Source: Penicillium oxalicum
Taxonomy: Eukaryota > Ascomycota > Eurotiomycetes > Eurotiales > Aspergillaceae
DNA: 64,000 bases
Assembly: GCF_001723175.1 (NCBI RefSeq)
Contig: NC_064650.1
Span: forward strand, 1,302,001 to 1,366,000
Direction of reading: 5' to 3'
Shown here: positions 43,745 to 56,100 of the stretch, piece after piece
Layout: every line of letters begins with the position of its first letter
How positions within the stretch are numbered: position 1 is the stretch's first letter
Position numbers and translations under genes: made by a program
The notes under the pieces: generated by a model
What the model was told of the DNA's origin: nothing
The model's input: the letters and a program-made list of their open reading frames with translations, nothing else
Database searches by the model: none

Positions 43745-46700
43745 GCTTGAAGATTGGAAAGCATAAATTATGATGATAAAAATTTACATACTCTTCAAAA
43801 GTAAATAATGGAAGAACGGATGGTAATCTCGCAAGAAGCTCCCCCGACGAGCAATCTCCAGGTCGAACCACGTACCCCAGACGCTCGCTGCGCTCCTCTA
43901 CCTTGCATTGACCAACGCAACGCTCTTACAGGCAGACTTGACAGACTAGGGCCTTGGCATGCACTACTCTCGCTTACATCGAGACCGTTAACTGGCGTGG
44001 GAGATCCATGTCTGTTCCGACGGGCATGGCCCAGAGGGTCCTCGAAAGCCGAATCTACTGCAGACTCATTCATCTGCCCTCGCCGGGAATGGGCTGATCT
44101 CCGAAATATTTTGCATCTGGATTTAGGCCCCCAATCGTACTTTGTGCAACGGGTGCCTGCAGGCGGACCATCCAGGTCTTGGCTTGCCCCCCCCCTCCCC
44201 TTGGCGTGGGATCTATCTGTTTATTTCAGCCCGTCTACTGCCTGGTAGTATTCTTTCGTTGGTGTATTTTGCCACCTCATCTGAGACCGCAAATTCTCGT
44301 TCGCCGAGAGTATCAAAGTAGCGGCACTATCTTCCACAGACAGATAAAAGATTTTGACGGGGGGGATGGGAAAGAGACATATCGGTCTGCAAGGACACAT
44401 GCCAGACTTCACTTGTTCTGAGATTTCTTGGCGTTACCGACGCAGTACACCATACTGGTCAGCATCTATCGCTGGCCAAATATTGTAGTTGAGAGCCAAG
44501 GCTTCGTGGTGACTTTGCAGTGTTTTGGGGATTCAGCTCAAGGTGAAAGGCTAGAAACGAGTGCACTGGTCTGTAGCTACTATGCTATTGCGGAGCGAAG
44601 AAAATGCAGCCCAGTCACACTGATGCAATTTGCTAAAGCAAGGGTTATTTTTTCAAAAAAAAAAAAAAAAAGGCGCATTTTTATGTACATAGCCCTACTG
44701 CTTCATCTTGTGATGGCTCCCCAGCATTGTTCGAACCCTCCGAATGTAATGGCAACTCGGCGGCAAATCGCCATCTCACTGCTCAATCTTAGCGGTTCGA
44801 TTTCCCGTGGTCTTCCATTTTCCTTGGCAAGATGAACAGGGTATGTTACTCGTCAGTGTGGAGTCATGTAGTCGCGGGGAGCTCACCCGGTTAATTTTAC
44901 AAAGCAAGTTGTGCATGCACTGGGATTACGTCCCAGGGGCCGGCCATCCATGTTGGCCGTTCGCACGGCGTAGTCTCCATGACGAGCTGCCGGAACTCGG
45001 CCACACAAAATTGCAGGAGTACGGGACCTGATAGTCATCGATATGAGTGGCCAAGTTAATAAGATGAGATCTATCCTCCATGCTGATGTCAATGCATAAA
45101 GGGCCGTGGGTTAAACTAATCGTACAGTGTGCTGCATACACAGGAATCTGGAACGGAGTCTGTAGACGCCGCTGACTGCAATGTGGTTTGCCCTCAAAGT
45201 TCCCTCCGCTGGACTATTTTCCCAGATGGGAGAGCTGTGACGTGACTAGACTATGCGTTTGAATGCAGATCGTCTCCCAGATCAATACTCTCCCGGATCT
45301 CTTGCTTTACTTGAACTTGGTAAACTGCAGGGTGACTGTAGGTATGACTTGTGGTTTCATAAATCACAAGGGAGTCAACGCCCACCACAGCTGGATGCGC
45401 CAGGCGCTGTTTCGCCTCAGCAAAACACCCTGCCTGCACAAAGCGTTGACATCACTATGAATGTCTACTCGGGGAAGTTTGTATTTGTAGGATATAACTT
45501 GGCCGACAAAAAGGAGGTCGCCAGCGCCAACACGGGTAGGCTCCAGTCTCGTCTGTAGACCAAAAGGAGACGGGCAAAAAGGAGAGTCAATTATCGAACT
45601 GAAGTCTATACTTCTTTTGCAGGCACCACTGTCGATATGATGCAGTGCCTCGGCCATGAACTGTGCCCCTCGCTCTAACCGAGAACGGCGCACGGGGAGT
45701 CATTCCGGACCGCCGGACCAAACTCATCATGCTGGACAGGTGGATGGTGGATCCGGTGGAATTCGACTGAGTCGTGTGAATGGACCTCGACCCAGTTAGT
45801 GTTCTCGATTCCACTTTTGGTCCAAGGCACACGCGGTGTTTGATTCGTCGGCCCCTGCAACCCGCTTCAGACGGTGAGGCTCGTGCGCCACGCGAATCCC
45901 GAAAAGGCAGTTGCCAGAGGCCCATGTCCCCTCCATCATGACAAGAAAAAAAAGAAAGTCTCTCGAATCAGTGCTGTGCTTGAACACTCGTGTGTTTGGC
46001 CCTTGTCATCTCCCCTTTTTTTTCAGTCTACATTATTTGCATCATCGCCGCGGTGGATACAGATCCAAGATCTAGGAAATGAGGGTATACAGTAGGCTAC
46101 CATTAGGAGTGTATCAGTCGGTTAGTGAGTACCAGGACGATGGGACATCCACATACACCGTATCTTGGATGTACACCCGACAGAGACCGGGAATGTGACT
46201 TGTTTTTGCTTGCTGTGATGCCAATTTCGCTTGGCCACGATGTGTGTCCAAGTCGAGCAAGCGGAAGCCCTCCTGCCAAAAGGTTCTGGAGGCTGATCAC
46301 ATCACAAAGAGAGCCGCTTCACTTTGGATCTTCTCTACGTGTATTTTCCTCACGGGACATATTCCCAGAGACATCTGAAACAGCCCTGTGTGCCTCACTG
46401 TAGAACCGTTCTTCAAATTTCAGATGTCGAGAGATCGGCGGGTTCGTCCGTGGGTCTGCTAGCCTGAAGCTCATGTTCATGTCCTCGCCCCCGCATCACC
46501 TACGTATGTCGAAAGGGCATCTGAGTCCCTGACTCATCTGACTCGGTCTGGACGACCACCTTGGTCAGACTCGAGACAGTAGGCATCTCAGGGTACCGAT
46601 TTTCTCCCGGGGGGGGTCTACCCAATCTCCACTCTCGCAAGAATTGCTGTATGTAGTTCAGGCAACGAGTCCGATTTGTGCCACTACCGCACTCCTGTCC

Positions 46701-48163
46701 TCGTCGACTGTGCCTCTCCAAGTGCCTTTGCAAAACTCCGGACCATCTGACTCGTTCCTCGCCTCGTGGGCCCCACATCGGCCCAGGCCGTCTCCAGAAC
46801 CTGCTCGGCTCAAATTCTGAACGGACTCGAGTCATTCAACTAGGCCGAATCCAGTGCCGAGTTGCCAGAGTGCCCCTCTGAATTCTCTTCCCTTTCAGTC
46901 CATGCGGCTCTTACAATGTCTCCGACGCCAAGGGCGCTTGCCCCATTCGAAGACTTCATCCACTCCATTTTTGCCCACTTTCGAGACTCCTGCGAGGAAG
47001 GACTTGTTCCCGTCCCCCTCTTCGGATTACGCCATGCCGTCCATCTCCCATGAGATGACACCCTCCGAGTGGACGCTGGTGGCTAGCTAGGCTTGGATAA
47101 TCACCATGTTCAAGGACTCGATCACGTCCGGAACAGGTACTGAGGCCCACCTGTCCAACCTGTCAGATTTAGCACATCCGCAGGAAAAATGTGTAATGGT
47201 GTGCGCCTTCGGTCTCCCACGGTCGTGCCAGCAGCTCAGACGGAAGATACTTTTCGATGTGTTGTGATTTTTTCTTTTTCTTTTTCTTTTTTTTTTTTGA
47301 ACCCACCTCACGGCCCCCTTCCACACTTTTCTTTGTACGTGGGTGGGGAGACACCACTCTGGTGGCACAGCAAAGAGCACAGAATTACGACAGTACACCA
47401 TTAACTCAAGCTTGTTCCAGCAAGTCGCGCTCATAGTGCCCACTCAACACTGCGCAGTGGATGATGAGCCATGAGCGCTGGAGACTTACAAGTCACTAGT
47501 GCTCAATGGCTAGTGCTCACTCGTCGAAGACCCGTACTGCCCTCTTACAGACTGCACCAGATCAATGCTTACGACGGTACCACAGTGAACAGTCCGACTC
47601 CACAATTCACTCATTGGAGGGGCTATCGGACAAGTTAAAGGGTACATCGGCGTTTGGATGAAAAAAGCTCCGTTCACCCCCTACTCGATCCCATAGTGCC
47701 TCCGCATGAATATTCTTAGGCACTCGTGCGCTCTGATTATTCGCTTCCAATCAGAAATGAGTCCAGGGCCTCTAGGCTCAATAGAGCCTCCCAGCTACTG
47801 GATATGCAATTTCCGAGATGCATAGCCTCCACAGGGAGTCCCCAGTTCGTCCATGTGCCCTACCAGACGATCGTGATGTGGTTCCCTCTTTTTAATGGGC
47901 GAAAGCCTCCATCTTCGTACTCTTCCTTTCTCTTTTCTTTTTCTTTTGATCTAAGCTCCGAATTATCTCACTCTCTTTCCTTGAGTGACGGTGTTTCAGC
48001 AAACGCTTGTTTGCGTCCTTTCGTTGACCCCCAACGAGGCAATATTGCCCTTCCATTCTTTCAGAATTACCTCTCTGGTAGCTTGATCCAACGGTTCAGC
48101 CCAGTCCCACTCTTTATATTGTATTGTTTGTTTTTTGATCGATTGATTTAAATCGCCGCCAGT
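43745..48163. other. Gene-poor region, no protein gene seen
   Basis: 4.4 kb. Open frames (up to about 146 codons) on both strands are short, mostly without ATG and without recognisable domains or splice partners. It contains an A-run near 44657-44672, a T-rich run near 47270-47300 and a pyrimidine-rich leader-like block near 47920-48000 before the chitinase gene. No transposon ends or terminal repeats were recognised. A GGTTCGATTTCC sequence at about 44793 resembles a tRNA T-arm, but no cloverleaf forms around it. Confidence 0.5.
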
Positions 48164-51100
48164 ATGGTTTTCACCAAAACAATCGCCGCCATTGCGGCTC
48201 TGTCTTCTCTTGTGGTTCCCAGTATTGCGTTGAATGTGGATGCCAAGACGAATGTTGCTGTCTACTGGGTGAGTGGGGTCATCTTTCAGTCTGCTTCTGT
48301 CCCCGGAGAATATTCAGAACTAACTCCAATTTTTCTAGGGCCAAGGACCGGACCAGAAGCGTCTTCGGGACTTTTGTGCGGAGACCGACCTCGACATCAT
48401 CAACCTCGCCTTCGTCAATGGCTTTCCCGCCGGAGTGAACGCCTATCCCGGCTCCAACTTTGGAAACCAATGCGATGGGACCAAGTACCCCAACTCTGAT
48501 CTGCTCTCGGGCTGTCATCAGATTGTGAATGACATCCCTGTCTGTAAGGCCATGGGCAAGACCCTCATGCTGTCCATTGGTGGTGCATACACGACCGGTC
48601 AGGTCACCAACGACGCCCAGGCCAGATGGTTTGCCGACTTTTTGTGGTACTCGTTTGGTCCCGTGAACACGGCTGTTGCCAATCAGTACCCCCGTCCGTT
48701 CGGTGACAACTCCGTCGACGGATTCGACTTTGATATCGAGCACGGTGGTCCCGTTGGTACGTTTGTTTTTTCTTTTCTGCTGAGCTCGATGGGGCTCTGA
48801 AACCTTTGGCTCAACCCGAACATCATGACTCGATGCTCACACACTCCTGCATAGGCTGGAAGACTATGATCGATCGTCTTCGATTCCGCTTCCAGGAGCA
48901 CGCCGACAAGAAGTTCTACATCTCCGCGGCTCCCCAGTGTACCACTCCCGATGCTCAGCTTGGTAGTGCCATCGCCAATTCCGCTCTCGATTTCATCTGG
49001 GTGCAGTTCTACAACACCCCCGGGTGCTCTGCTCGCGACTTCGCCGACGGTACCGGCCACTTCAACTTCGATGAATGGGCCGCCATCATCAAGGCCAGCC
49101 CCAACCCGAACGCCAAGCTCTTCATCGGTCTTCCCGCCGCCCCCGCTGCCGCCAACCAGGGTTACTATCTGGAAGCCAGTGAGGTGTACACGCTTGTCCG
49201 CTGGTATATGGCTTGGTACCCGGATATCTTTGGTGGTGTCATGCTGTGGGAGGCGACCTATGCGGAGAACAACAAAAACGCTGCCGGTCTGACCTACTAC
49301 GAGCAGGTGAAGGAGATCCTCAAAAGCTGTGCTCCTCCCCCTCCTCCCGTGCAAACGACCACTATCATCGTGACTCCTACTCCGGTCCACACTTCTGCTG
49401 CCTCGACTTCCACTCCCGCAGACACTACCTCAACTGTAGTGGTTTCCAGCTCCTCCTCCTCCTCCTCCGCCGTCGTGTCCAGCTCAACTCCTGTTGTGCA
49501 CACCTCGTCTACCCCCGTGATTTCTAGCACTTCTACTCCCGTGTTGTCTCACACTTCGACGCCTGCCGGTTCAAGCCCCGTCGGTTCCAGCAGCTCAACG
49601 CCCGTCGTTTCGCACACCTCGACCCCCGTGGGCTCTGGATCTTCCACTCCTGTCGTCTCGCCCACTTCTACTCCTGTTGGCTCTGGATCTTCCACTCCGG
49701 TTGTGTCTCACACCTCGACCCCCGTTGGCTCTGGATCTTCCACTCCTGTCGTCTCGCACACTTCGACCCCCGTTGGCTCTGGATCTTCCACTCCTGTCGT
49801 CTCGCACACTTCGACCCCCGTTGGCTCTGGATCTTCCACTCCTGTCGTCTCGCCCACTTCTACTCCTGTTGGCTCTGGATCTTCCACTCCTGTCGTCTCG
49901 CACACTTCGACCCCCGTTGGCTCTGGATCTTCCACTCCTGTCGTCTCGCCCACTTCGACCCCCGTTGGCTCTGGATCTTCCACTCCTGTCGTCTCGCCCA
50001 CTTCTACTCCCGTTGGCTCTGGATCTTCCACTCCTGTCGTCTCGCACACTTCGACCCCCGTTGGCTCTGGATCTTCCACTCCTGTCGTCTCGCACACTTC
50101 GACGCCTGCCGGTTCAATCCCCGTTGGTTCTGGCAGCTCAACTCCCGCTGGCTCTACTCCTGTTGTGTCTCACACTTCTACTCCTGTTGGCTCTGGATCT
50201 TCTACCCCCCTCGTCTCGCACACTTCGACCCCTGCCGGCTCCAGCCCAGCTGGACCTACATCGACTCCAGTCGGTTCCGGCTCTGTTACTTCCAGCTCGG
50301 TGCCTGTCGTCTCGGGCTCTTCGACTCCTCTGATTCCTTCCCAGTCGACAACTACCTCCAGCGTTCCGGCTGGTCCTTCCAGCTCCGACTGTGATGACAG
50401 CTCCACTTCGGTCACAGGTACTCACACCGAGACTTCACTCGGTTTGTCTACTACCTCGTCCGCTGTTTCCGCATCGGCGACTTCTGGCACCCACGGCACA
50501 GGCTCTTCGACTTCCTCGGATGTTGGTGCCATTGGCACTTCCTCCGCCACCACCGTCCCCGGCGCCACTGGAAGTGGACCCTCTGGCATCACTTCCACTG
50601 TCAACATTTCACCGTCCGTGACCACTGCGCCCACGTCGACCACGCCTGCTGCTGTCACCACCGTCATTGTGACCTCCTACACTGACATCTGCCCCACTGG
50701 TTTCACCACCATCACCACCACCATCACAACGACCGTGTGCCCCGAGGCCACCGCCAGCGTGACCGGTCCTGCTGGCAGTGTTGCGACCACGACCCCCTCT
50801 ATCCCCGAGGGTTGGACTACCACCGTCACCGTCTGCACTCACTGTGCTGCCACCCCGACTACCGTGACCCTGACCAAGCCCATGTCGACTCCCGCGGTAC
50901 AGACCACCTCTGTGCCCTTGGCCCCGGAAGGTACTGAGACCGTCACCGAGGCTTGGACCACGACTGTGTCTTTCTGCAAGGAGTGTGGCCCTACCGGTTC
51001 GACTGTGACCGTCACGGTTCCCTACACCGTGTTGGCCACTCCGACCGGTGCCTCTGCCGGTACAGCCGCTCCTGGTGCTCCTGGAGCCTCCGGTCCCGGC

Positions 51101-51391
51101 ACCACCATGACCGGCACTATTGTTTATGCTCCCACCCAGGTGATCAACAAGCACATCAACTCGGCTTCATCTCGGCCCGTCAGCTCGGAATCAAGCATTG
51201 CTCACCAGCCTACCCGTACCCCGACGTTCACCGTGCGTCCCACTGGCACTTCTTCTCAGAGCCAGTCCACGGCCAGTGCCTCCCCAGAAGGCGTGTCGCC
51301 CGTTTTCAATGGCGCTGTGTCTCGGTCGGGAGCCACCAACTTCGCGGCCATCTTCATGACCCTCTTTGCGTCTTTTGCCATCTTCCTCTGA
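48164..51391 (+). CDS. chiA: Class III GH18 chitinase with Ser/Thr repeats and GPI anchor (ChiA type)
   Basis: 1019 aa from three exons (48164-48268, 48339-48756, 48855-51391). It has a signal peptide (FTKTIAAIAALSSLVVPSIA), then a class III GH18 domain to about residue 335: NVAVYWGQGP, LMLSIGGAYTTGQ, catalytic DGFDFDIE (162-169, acid E169), and FIWVQFYNTPGCS. A long Ser/Thr/Pro stretch follows, including ten 16-residue repeats of SSTPVVSHTSTPVGSG type (about 434-593), then Cys-bearing segments (WTTTVTVCTHC, WTTTVSFCKEC). The end has an acceptor region and hydrophobic tail (SGATNFAAIFMTLFASFAIF) for GPI anchoring. ChiA of A. nidulans is built the same way and sits at germ-tube and hyphal walls. 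The protein is expected to be heavily O-mannosylated. Confidence 0.93.
49631..50110 (+). repeat. Ten tandem 48-bp repeats in the chitinase gene
   Basis: Units begin GGCTCTGGATCTTCCACTCC every 48 bp (49631, 49679, 49727 ... 50063) and encode a 16-residue Ser/Thr/Pro unit. They differ mostly at a His/Pro codon (CAC/CCC). Degenerate relatives flank both sides (49571-49630, 50111-50260). All six frames stay fairly open, giving long antisense shadows. Copy number is expected to vary between strains. Confidence 0.95.
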
Positions 51392-51965
51392 GGAAGAAAT
51401 TCCAAGGCTGCATTTTGAAGCGCACCGTCCCGCTTGATTTATTTTATTTTTTTTCTCTTGATATACTTCTGTGTGACCTGTTAATACTTCTTCGTATGGG
51501 CTCTCCATTATGTCATTTATGATGCCAGTTGTTTATAAACTTATTCTCTTCATGCCATTTCGATCTCCAGCCTGGCCCGTATGGACGCATGGCGGAGTGA
51601 TTTTGTTCTTCTCAACGTGCGATAGTGACCGTCTGATGTTAGGGGGCTTCTCCGGTTATTTGTAAACAGCGTCCGACGTTACATGTAGACAATCCCGATC
51701 CTTCGATCGGTAGACGTCTGTGCGTAATGATTTACTGCATTGATTTGTATAACTCAGCGTGGGGTTGACATATTGCATACGGACAGTGCCCACCCCCGTA
51801 TATTCCCCGCACGCTACCCTTTTGCCACGGGCCTCGGCTGCGGGGGGAGAGGGGGTCTACAAGAGTGATCTTCACAGCTGGCAAGGCATCATGTGTCGCG
51901 ACTCCTTGCGCGTTTCGAGGGTATTCTCTCGCCGAATATCAAACTCTCCAGACATTTCTGCAACC
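51392..51965. other. Intergenic, no gene seen
   Basis: 574 bp between the chitinase stop and the CoA-transferase gene. T-rich just after the stop (51437-51460), consistent with a 3' end. Confidence 0.6.
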
Positions 51966-53193
51966 ATGGCCTCACCGGAACCACCCTTGACCGGCATTCG
52001 GGTGGTGGAACTGGCGGGTTTAGCTCCAGGTAGAGAGATTCACCCATCGCAGCGGTTTAGACATGCGCGCCGCCCCCTTCATTACTGACAGTCTACCTTT
52101 GCCTCCTACAGGGCCCTTTGCTGGTCTCCTCCTCGCAGACTATGGCGCCAGTGTTCTTCGTGTTGACCGGCCCGCGGCGGTCAACATGGATTCACTGACG
52201 CGTCGCAAAAGCTCGATCAAACTGGACCTGCGAGAACCCAAATCCAAAGAGATGCTTCTTCGCCTCCTGACTGCCACGGATATCTTGATTGACCCCTTCC
52301 GACCCGGTGTTCTTGAGCGACTCGGCCTCTCGCCCACTGAGGTCCTTCTCCGGCACAATCCACGATTGATCGTCGCGCGAATGACCGGCTTCCGCCGCGA
52401 CGGAAAATACAAGGATATGGCGGGCCATGACATCAACTATATCGCGGTGTCCGGTGTGCTCTCCATGCTTGGCCGGGCAGGCGATAAGCCCTACGCCCCG
52501 GGCAATATCCTCGGGGATTTCGCCGGCGGCGGGGCGATCTGTTTCCTGGGCATTCTGCTCGCACTGCTTGCGCGCAACAGCACCGGTCGAGGCCAGGTTG
52601 TCGAAGCCAACATGGTGGACGGGTCCGCATACCTGGCGACCTTTCCTCGGGTAGCCTCGAAAAATCCCTCATGGAATCAGCCCCGCGGCGAGAACCTTCT
52701 CGACAGTGGGTGTCCCTACTATGATACGTACGAGACCAAGGACAGTGGGAGGTACTTTGCGGTGGGTGCCCTGGAGCCACAATTCTATGCCGCCCTGCTG
52801 CGTGGTCTAGGCCTGGACGCGGCGAGGTTACCGGCGCGCGAAGATCGCAAGAATTGGCCCGTGCTTCGGGACATTTTCACCCGTCGGTTCAAGGAAAAGA
52901 CCCGCGCGGAGTGGGAGGCTGTCTTTGACGGGACAGATGCGTGTGCGACGCCCGTGTTGGAACACGGCGAGCTGGAGGCGAGTGGATACGAGCAGCGTCC
53001 GGCTGTTCATCTCTCTTACACGCCGGGCCATCCCATCCCAGCCGATGAAGGCGGGTGGACTGGTGGCGGTCTTGAACCGGGTGAAGGTGGGGTGGAGACG
53101 CTTTGCTCATGGATGGGATGGGAGGCTGGTCGGGATTTTCAGGTGCGAGAGGACGGTGCCTTGGTCTCGGTGGGAGATAGGGCTAAACTATAA
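51966..53193 (+). CDS. CoA-transferase family III / alpha-methylacyl-CoA racemase
   Basis: 381 aa from two exons (51966-52029, 52112-53193). The start is [20 protein letters not shown], the usual family III N-terminus. [16 protein letters not shown] and [16 protein letters not shown] follow. The racemase-type pair is present: H127 in [12 protein letters not shown] and D157 in [11 protein letters not shown]. This is the same 30-residue spacing as His126/Asp156 of the mycobacterial alpha-methylacyl-CoA racemase. That favours epimerisation of 2-methylacyl-CoA esters, so that branched chains can enter beta-oxidation, over CoA transfer. No C-terminal SKL-type peroxisomal signal is present (ends DRAKL, a weak PTS1-like end). 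The partner pathway is not local. Confidence 0.88.
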
Positions 53194-56100
53194 CTTGTGC
53201 CATCTCTCGAGCGATTCAGTACTACTGAATCAGTAGTGTCCCCATGCTGACAGCTTTTCTTGGATCGGCGGACAGGATGCATGCAATGCGTTCGTTTTGT
53301 TCGGCGCAAATGACCTACGGACGGCGGGGAGGGCTTTCCACTCGATGTACCTGAATACAATGTATACAAGGTTAGTTTTAGAAGTCTCATACAGGGAGTG
53401 TGTACAGTCAGGAATCTCCGATCCTAAAAGTATATGGAATCTCAATGGCAGCATTCCAATGGAGAATTGGATGTATTCCATGTAACAGGTATGCCCCCTT
53501 CGTCCTCGTCTCCACCTGTGGACCACGGGACACCACACCACACCTGCACGATTTCAAGACCAAAAGGATCGATCTGCTTCTGCAAGCTTCTCGCCCAATT
53601 CTAGGCACTTGCTGCTACGGGGAGTGTTCGGCCTGAACCCAGACGGTTGGACAAGATGGGAAACTTCTTTTGATGCCATAGGATTTGTAGGATTGTAAAT
53701 TGTTCTCACCGGAGACTCGATGTGGGAGAAGATTGAGACCCTGGGAACCGTGGCACTGTGCCTGAACCTCAGAAACGGACTTTCCTTTTTCTCTTACCCT
53801 CTCGAGCGCGTCACCAGGTACAGTGAATACCTAAACAGAAAAAAAAATGAATGGCACTGTTGCGGGAATTCAACGGAAATTCTAATCGGGTGGGCTGTTC
53901 GGATCCGACGGTTGGTGAAAATCTCGAGATCCTCAAAATTGACGTCATGATTCAAACAGCACGTTGGCGCACCAATTGCTGTGTTTAACACTTCATGATG
54001 AGTCTCATACTGTACAGTGTAGTAGTGCACTCACTGTAGCATTATAATGGTTTTTTTACATTTTATATTATGTACAATTATCATTGTCATGTAGTGACCT
54101 GTCCGAACCTACCGGTCAGTATAGCCTGGATCCCTCAAGTCCACACTGCTCTTGTTCCAGGTTACCTACGTACCATGACCATCATGATCATCACCATCAC
54201 CCCACGCCGCCAAGACCGAGACACCATAATCCTCTCCATCGAGAATGTGGCGCAGCCCTGCTCGGTGTGGCTGATCATGCGGCTGGTCGGTGTAACAATG
54301 TTGGATCACAGGGTGACGGTACTGGACATTTGTGACGGTACTGTAGTATCGTCGTATTCGGTAGTATTTCATTGGACCAAAAATTAATGCCTCCCCCTTT
54401 CTCTGCTCACAAGGTTGATGGTACGGATACTCAGCCCTATCCAAAGTGTCTCATGTCCAATCTGGTATCTCAAAGCTTGCCAAATCACAGATGACGCTCA
54501 GTAGGGGGACAGAATACCTTGGCGATACAGCACTTACAGTACTTATTAATACTAAAATAATTAAATAACTAACTTATGTATAGTTCTACATCACTCGCTT
54601 GTCGCTTTTTTAAGGTTTCTTTTGCGCCAATTCGCCTGCCTATTCGGGCGACGGAGGTCACACAGACCCTAGGCTCGTGCTTGGGTGCTTGGAAACTTAC
54701 ATACTGTAGGTGATATCCGTGGTAATTGAGAGAATGGGTGGTCGGGGCGGGCGAGCTGAGATGCTTTCCTAGATGACTCTGGAGCTCGGAGAATTCTATA
54801 GCTGTTCGTAGATCCTCTAGGTTCACTGAGGGGGGACCTTGTTTGGCTGGAGTTGTCTATACATATAGACGGGTACGAGTAAAAACCCTCTGTGGAACAG
54901 GCACTGAAATATGATTAGCTTTGGGGTGCCGTTTCGACGATTCCGCGGCTTCTACCTGAATCACCTACGGTATCTACTTCCAGGAATAAACTGTGGAATT
55001 GTGCAATATAGAAGAAATTTGTATTACTAAATGTGGGTGCGTACCGACCTGCACTCTTGATTGATGCTCATTGTAGAATAGCGAAGCTTAGGCAGTACCC
55101 CTACTCAGAACTGCTTCTCTTCAAGGTTCAACTCCACAGGAGGGAAAAAACATGTGAGAGGACCGCGGACGGCCCTCGCAATCGATTCATTCAGCACGAG
55201 AACTTAGAAGCAACCACTGTAGTCTCCTGCTGCGAAATCAACATGGGGTGGCTTCCACGTCAGCGATGCTATGAAATTCTATTGACTATATTCTAGAAGC
55301 AGGGATATAGGGCAAGTTCATGCGGATTGTTGTATCAACTGCGGTCCCAAAGGGAGCCCTGCATCAAGGCGCGACTCCGTATTGATTCAAAGTGTATTGT
55401 GTTCTTTTCAGATCGACGGTTCCGGCTCACCGAGTGGGGGAGGGGGTCAATCTTGGTCCTGAGATCCATATCGGGACATTTGAGAATGTTGATGACCCTT
55501 TCATTGATGAAAAGTCCCGTGACTCTGAGAAGACCAGAATATACTCCTACATGGTCCTATATACTGTACCAGTGTACAGCAATTTTTCCCAGTCCATCTT
55601 TCCCAGATAGGTAATCTTAATTGTTACATCGATCAACAGCAAATTACATGTTGTTGATCCAACGCAACCGGGGCAATTTCCCCTCAATCTATTGCAGATC
55701 CCACGGGCATGCTGACGTCACTACCCTTGGAGAGCAACTCGAGAAAAGTAGAAGCTGAAAACTTGGAAGAGTAACCGAGAGCAAACACGAGCGTCCCTAG
55801 AGACTAGATACACGTATGTTTGTTTGCGACAGGGGTAGGGGAAGGAGGTTGGTCCGCTCGAATCTATCAAGCTTTCTTGAGCGCGGTCAATCTGGCAGGT
55901 AGGGTTTCGAGGAGGAGAAATGAATAGTGCATCATTGCATACGAGTCAGTATACGCACCTAAAGAATCGACAGCAAGCATGGTACAGTAGCAGATTCTCG
56001 TCCCTGGACCTCCCGCGTACCTTGTAAGGCTCTGTGTGGTGTGTACTTTTTCTCTTTTAGTTTTCCGTGGCTAGGTAAGCCTCAAGTTCAGTCAACAATT

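Noticed and set aside
44770..44830. tRNA-like T-arm (GGTTCGATTTCC)
   Set aside because: No D-arm, anticodon arm or acceptor pairing could be formed around it.
43745..48163. Possible transposon relic
   Set aside because: No terminal repeats, target duplications, transposase or reverse transcriptase fragments, and no strong RIP-like A/T bias seen by eye.
49595..50415. Long antisense and alternative frames (Arg/Asp/Ser-rich, Leu/Pro-rich) over the chitinase repeats
   Set aside because: Shadows of a 48-bp repeat, whose length is a multiple of three and keeps all frames open.
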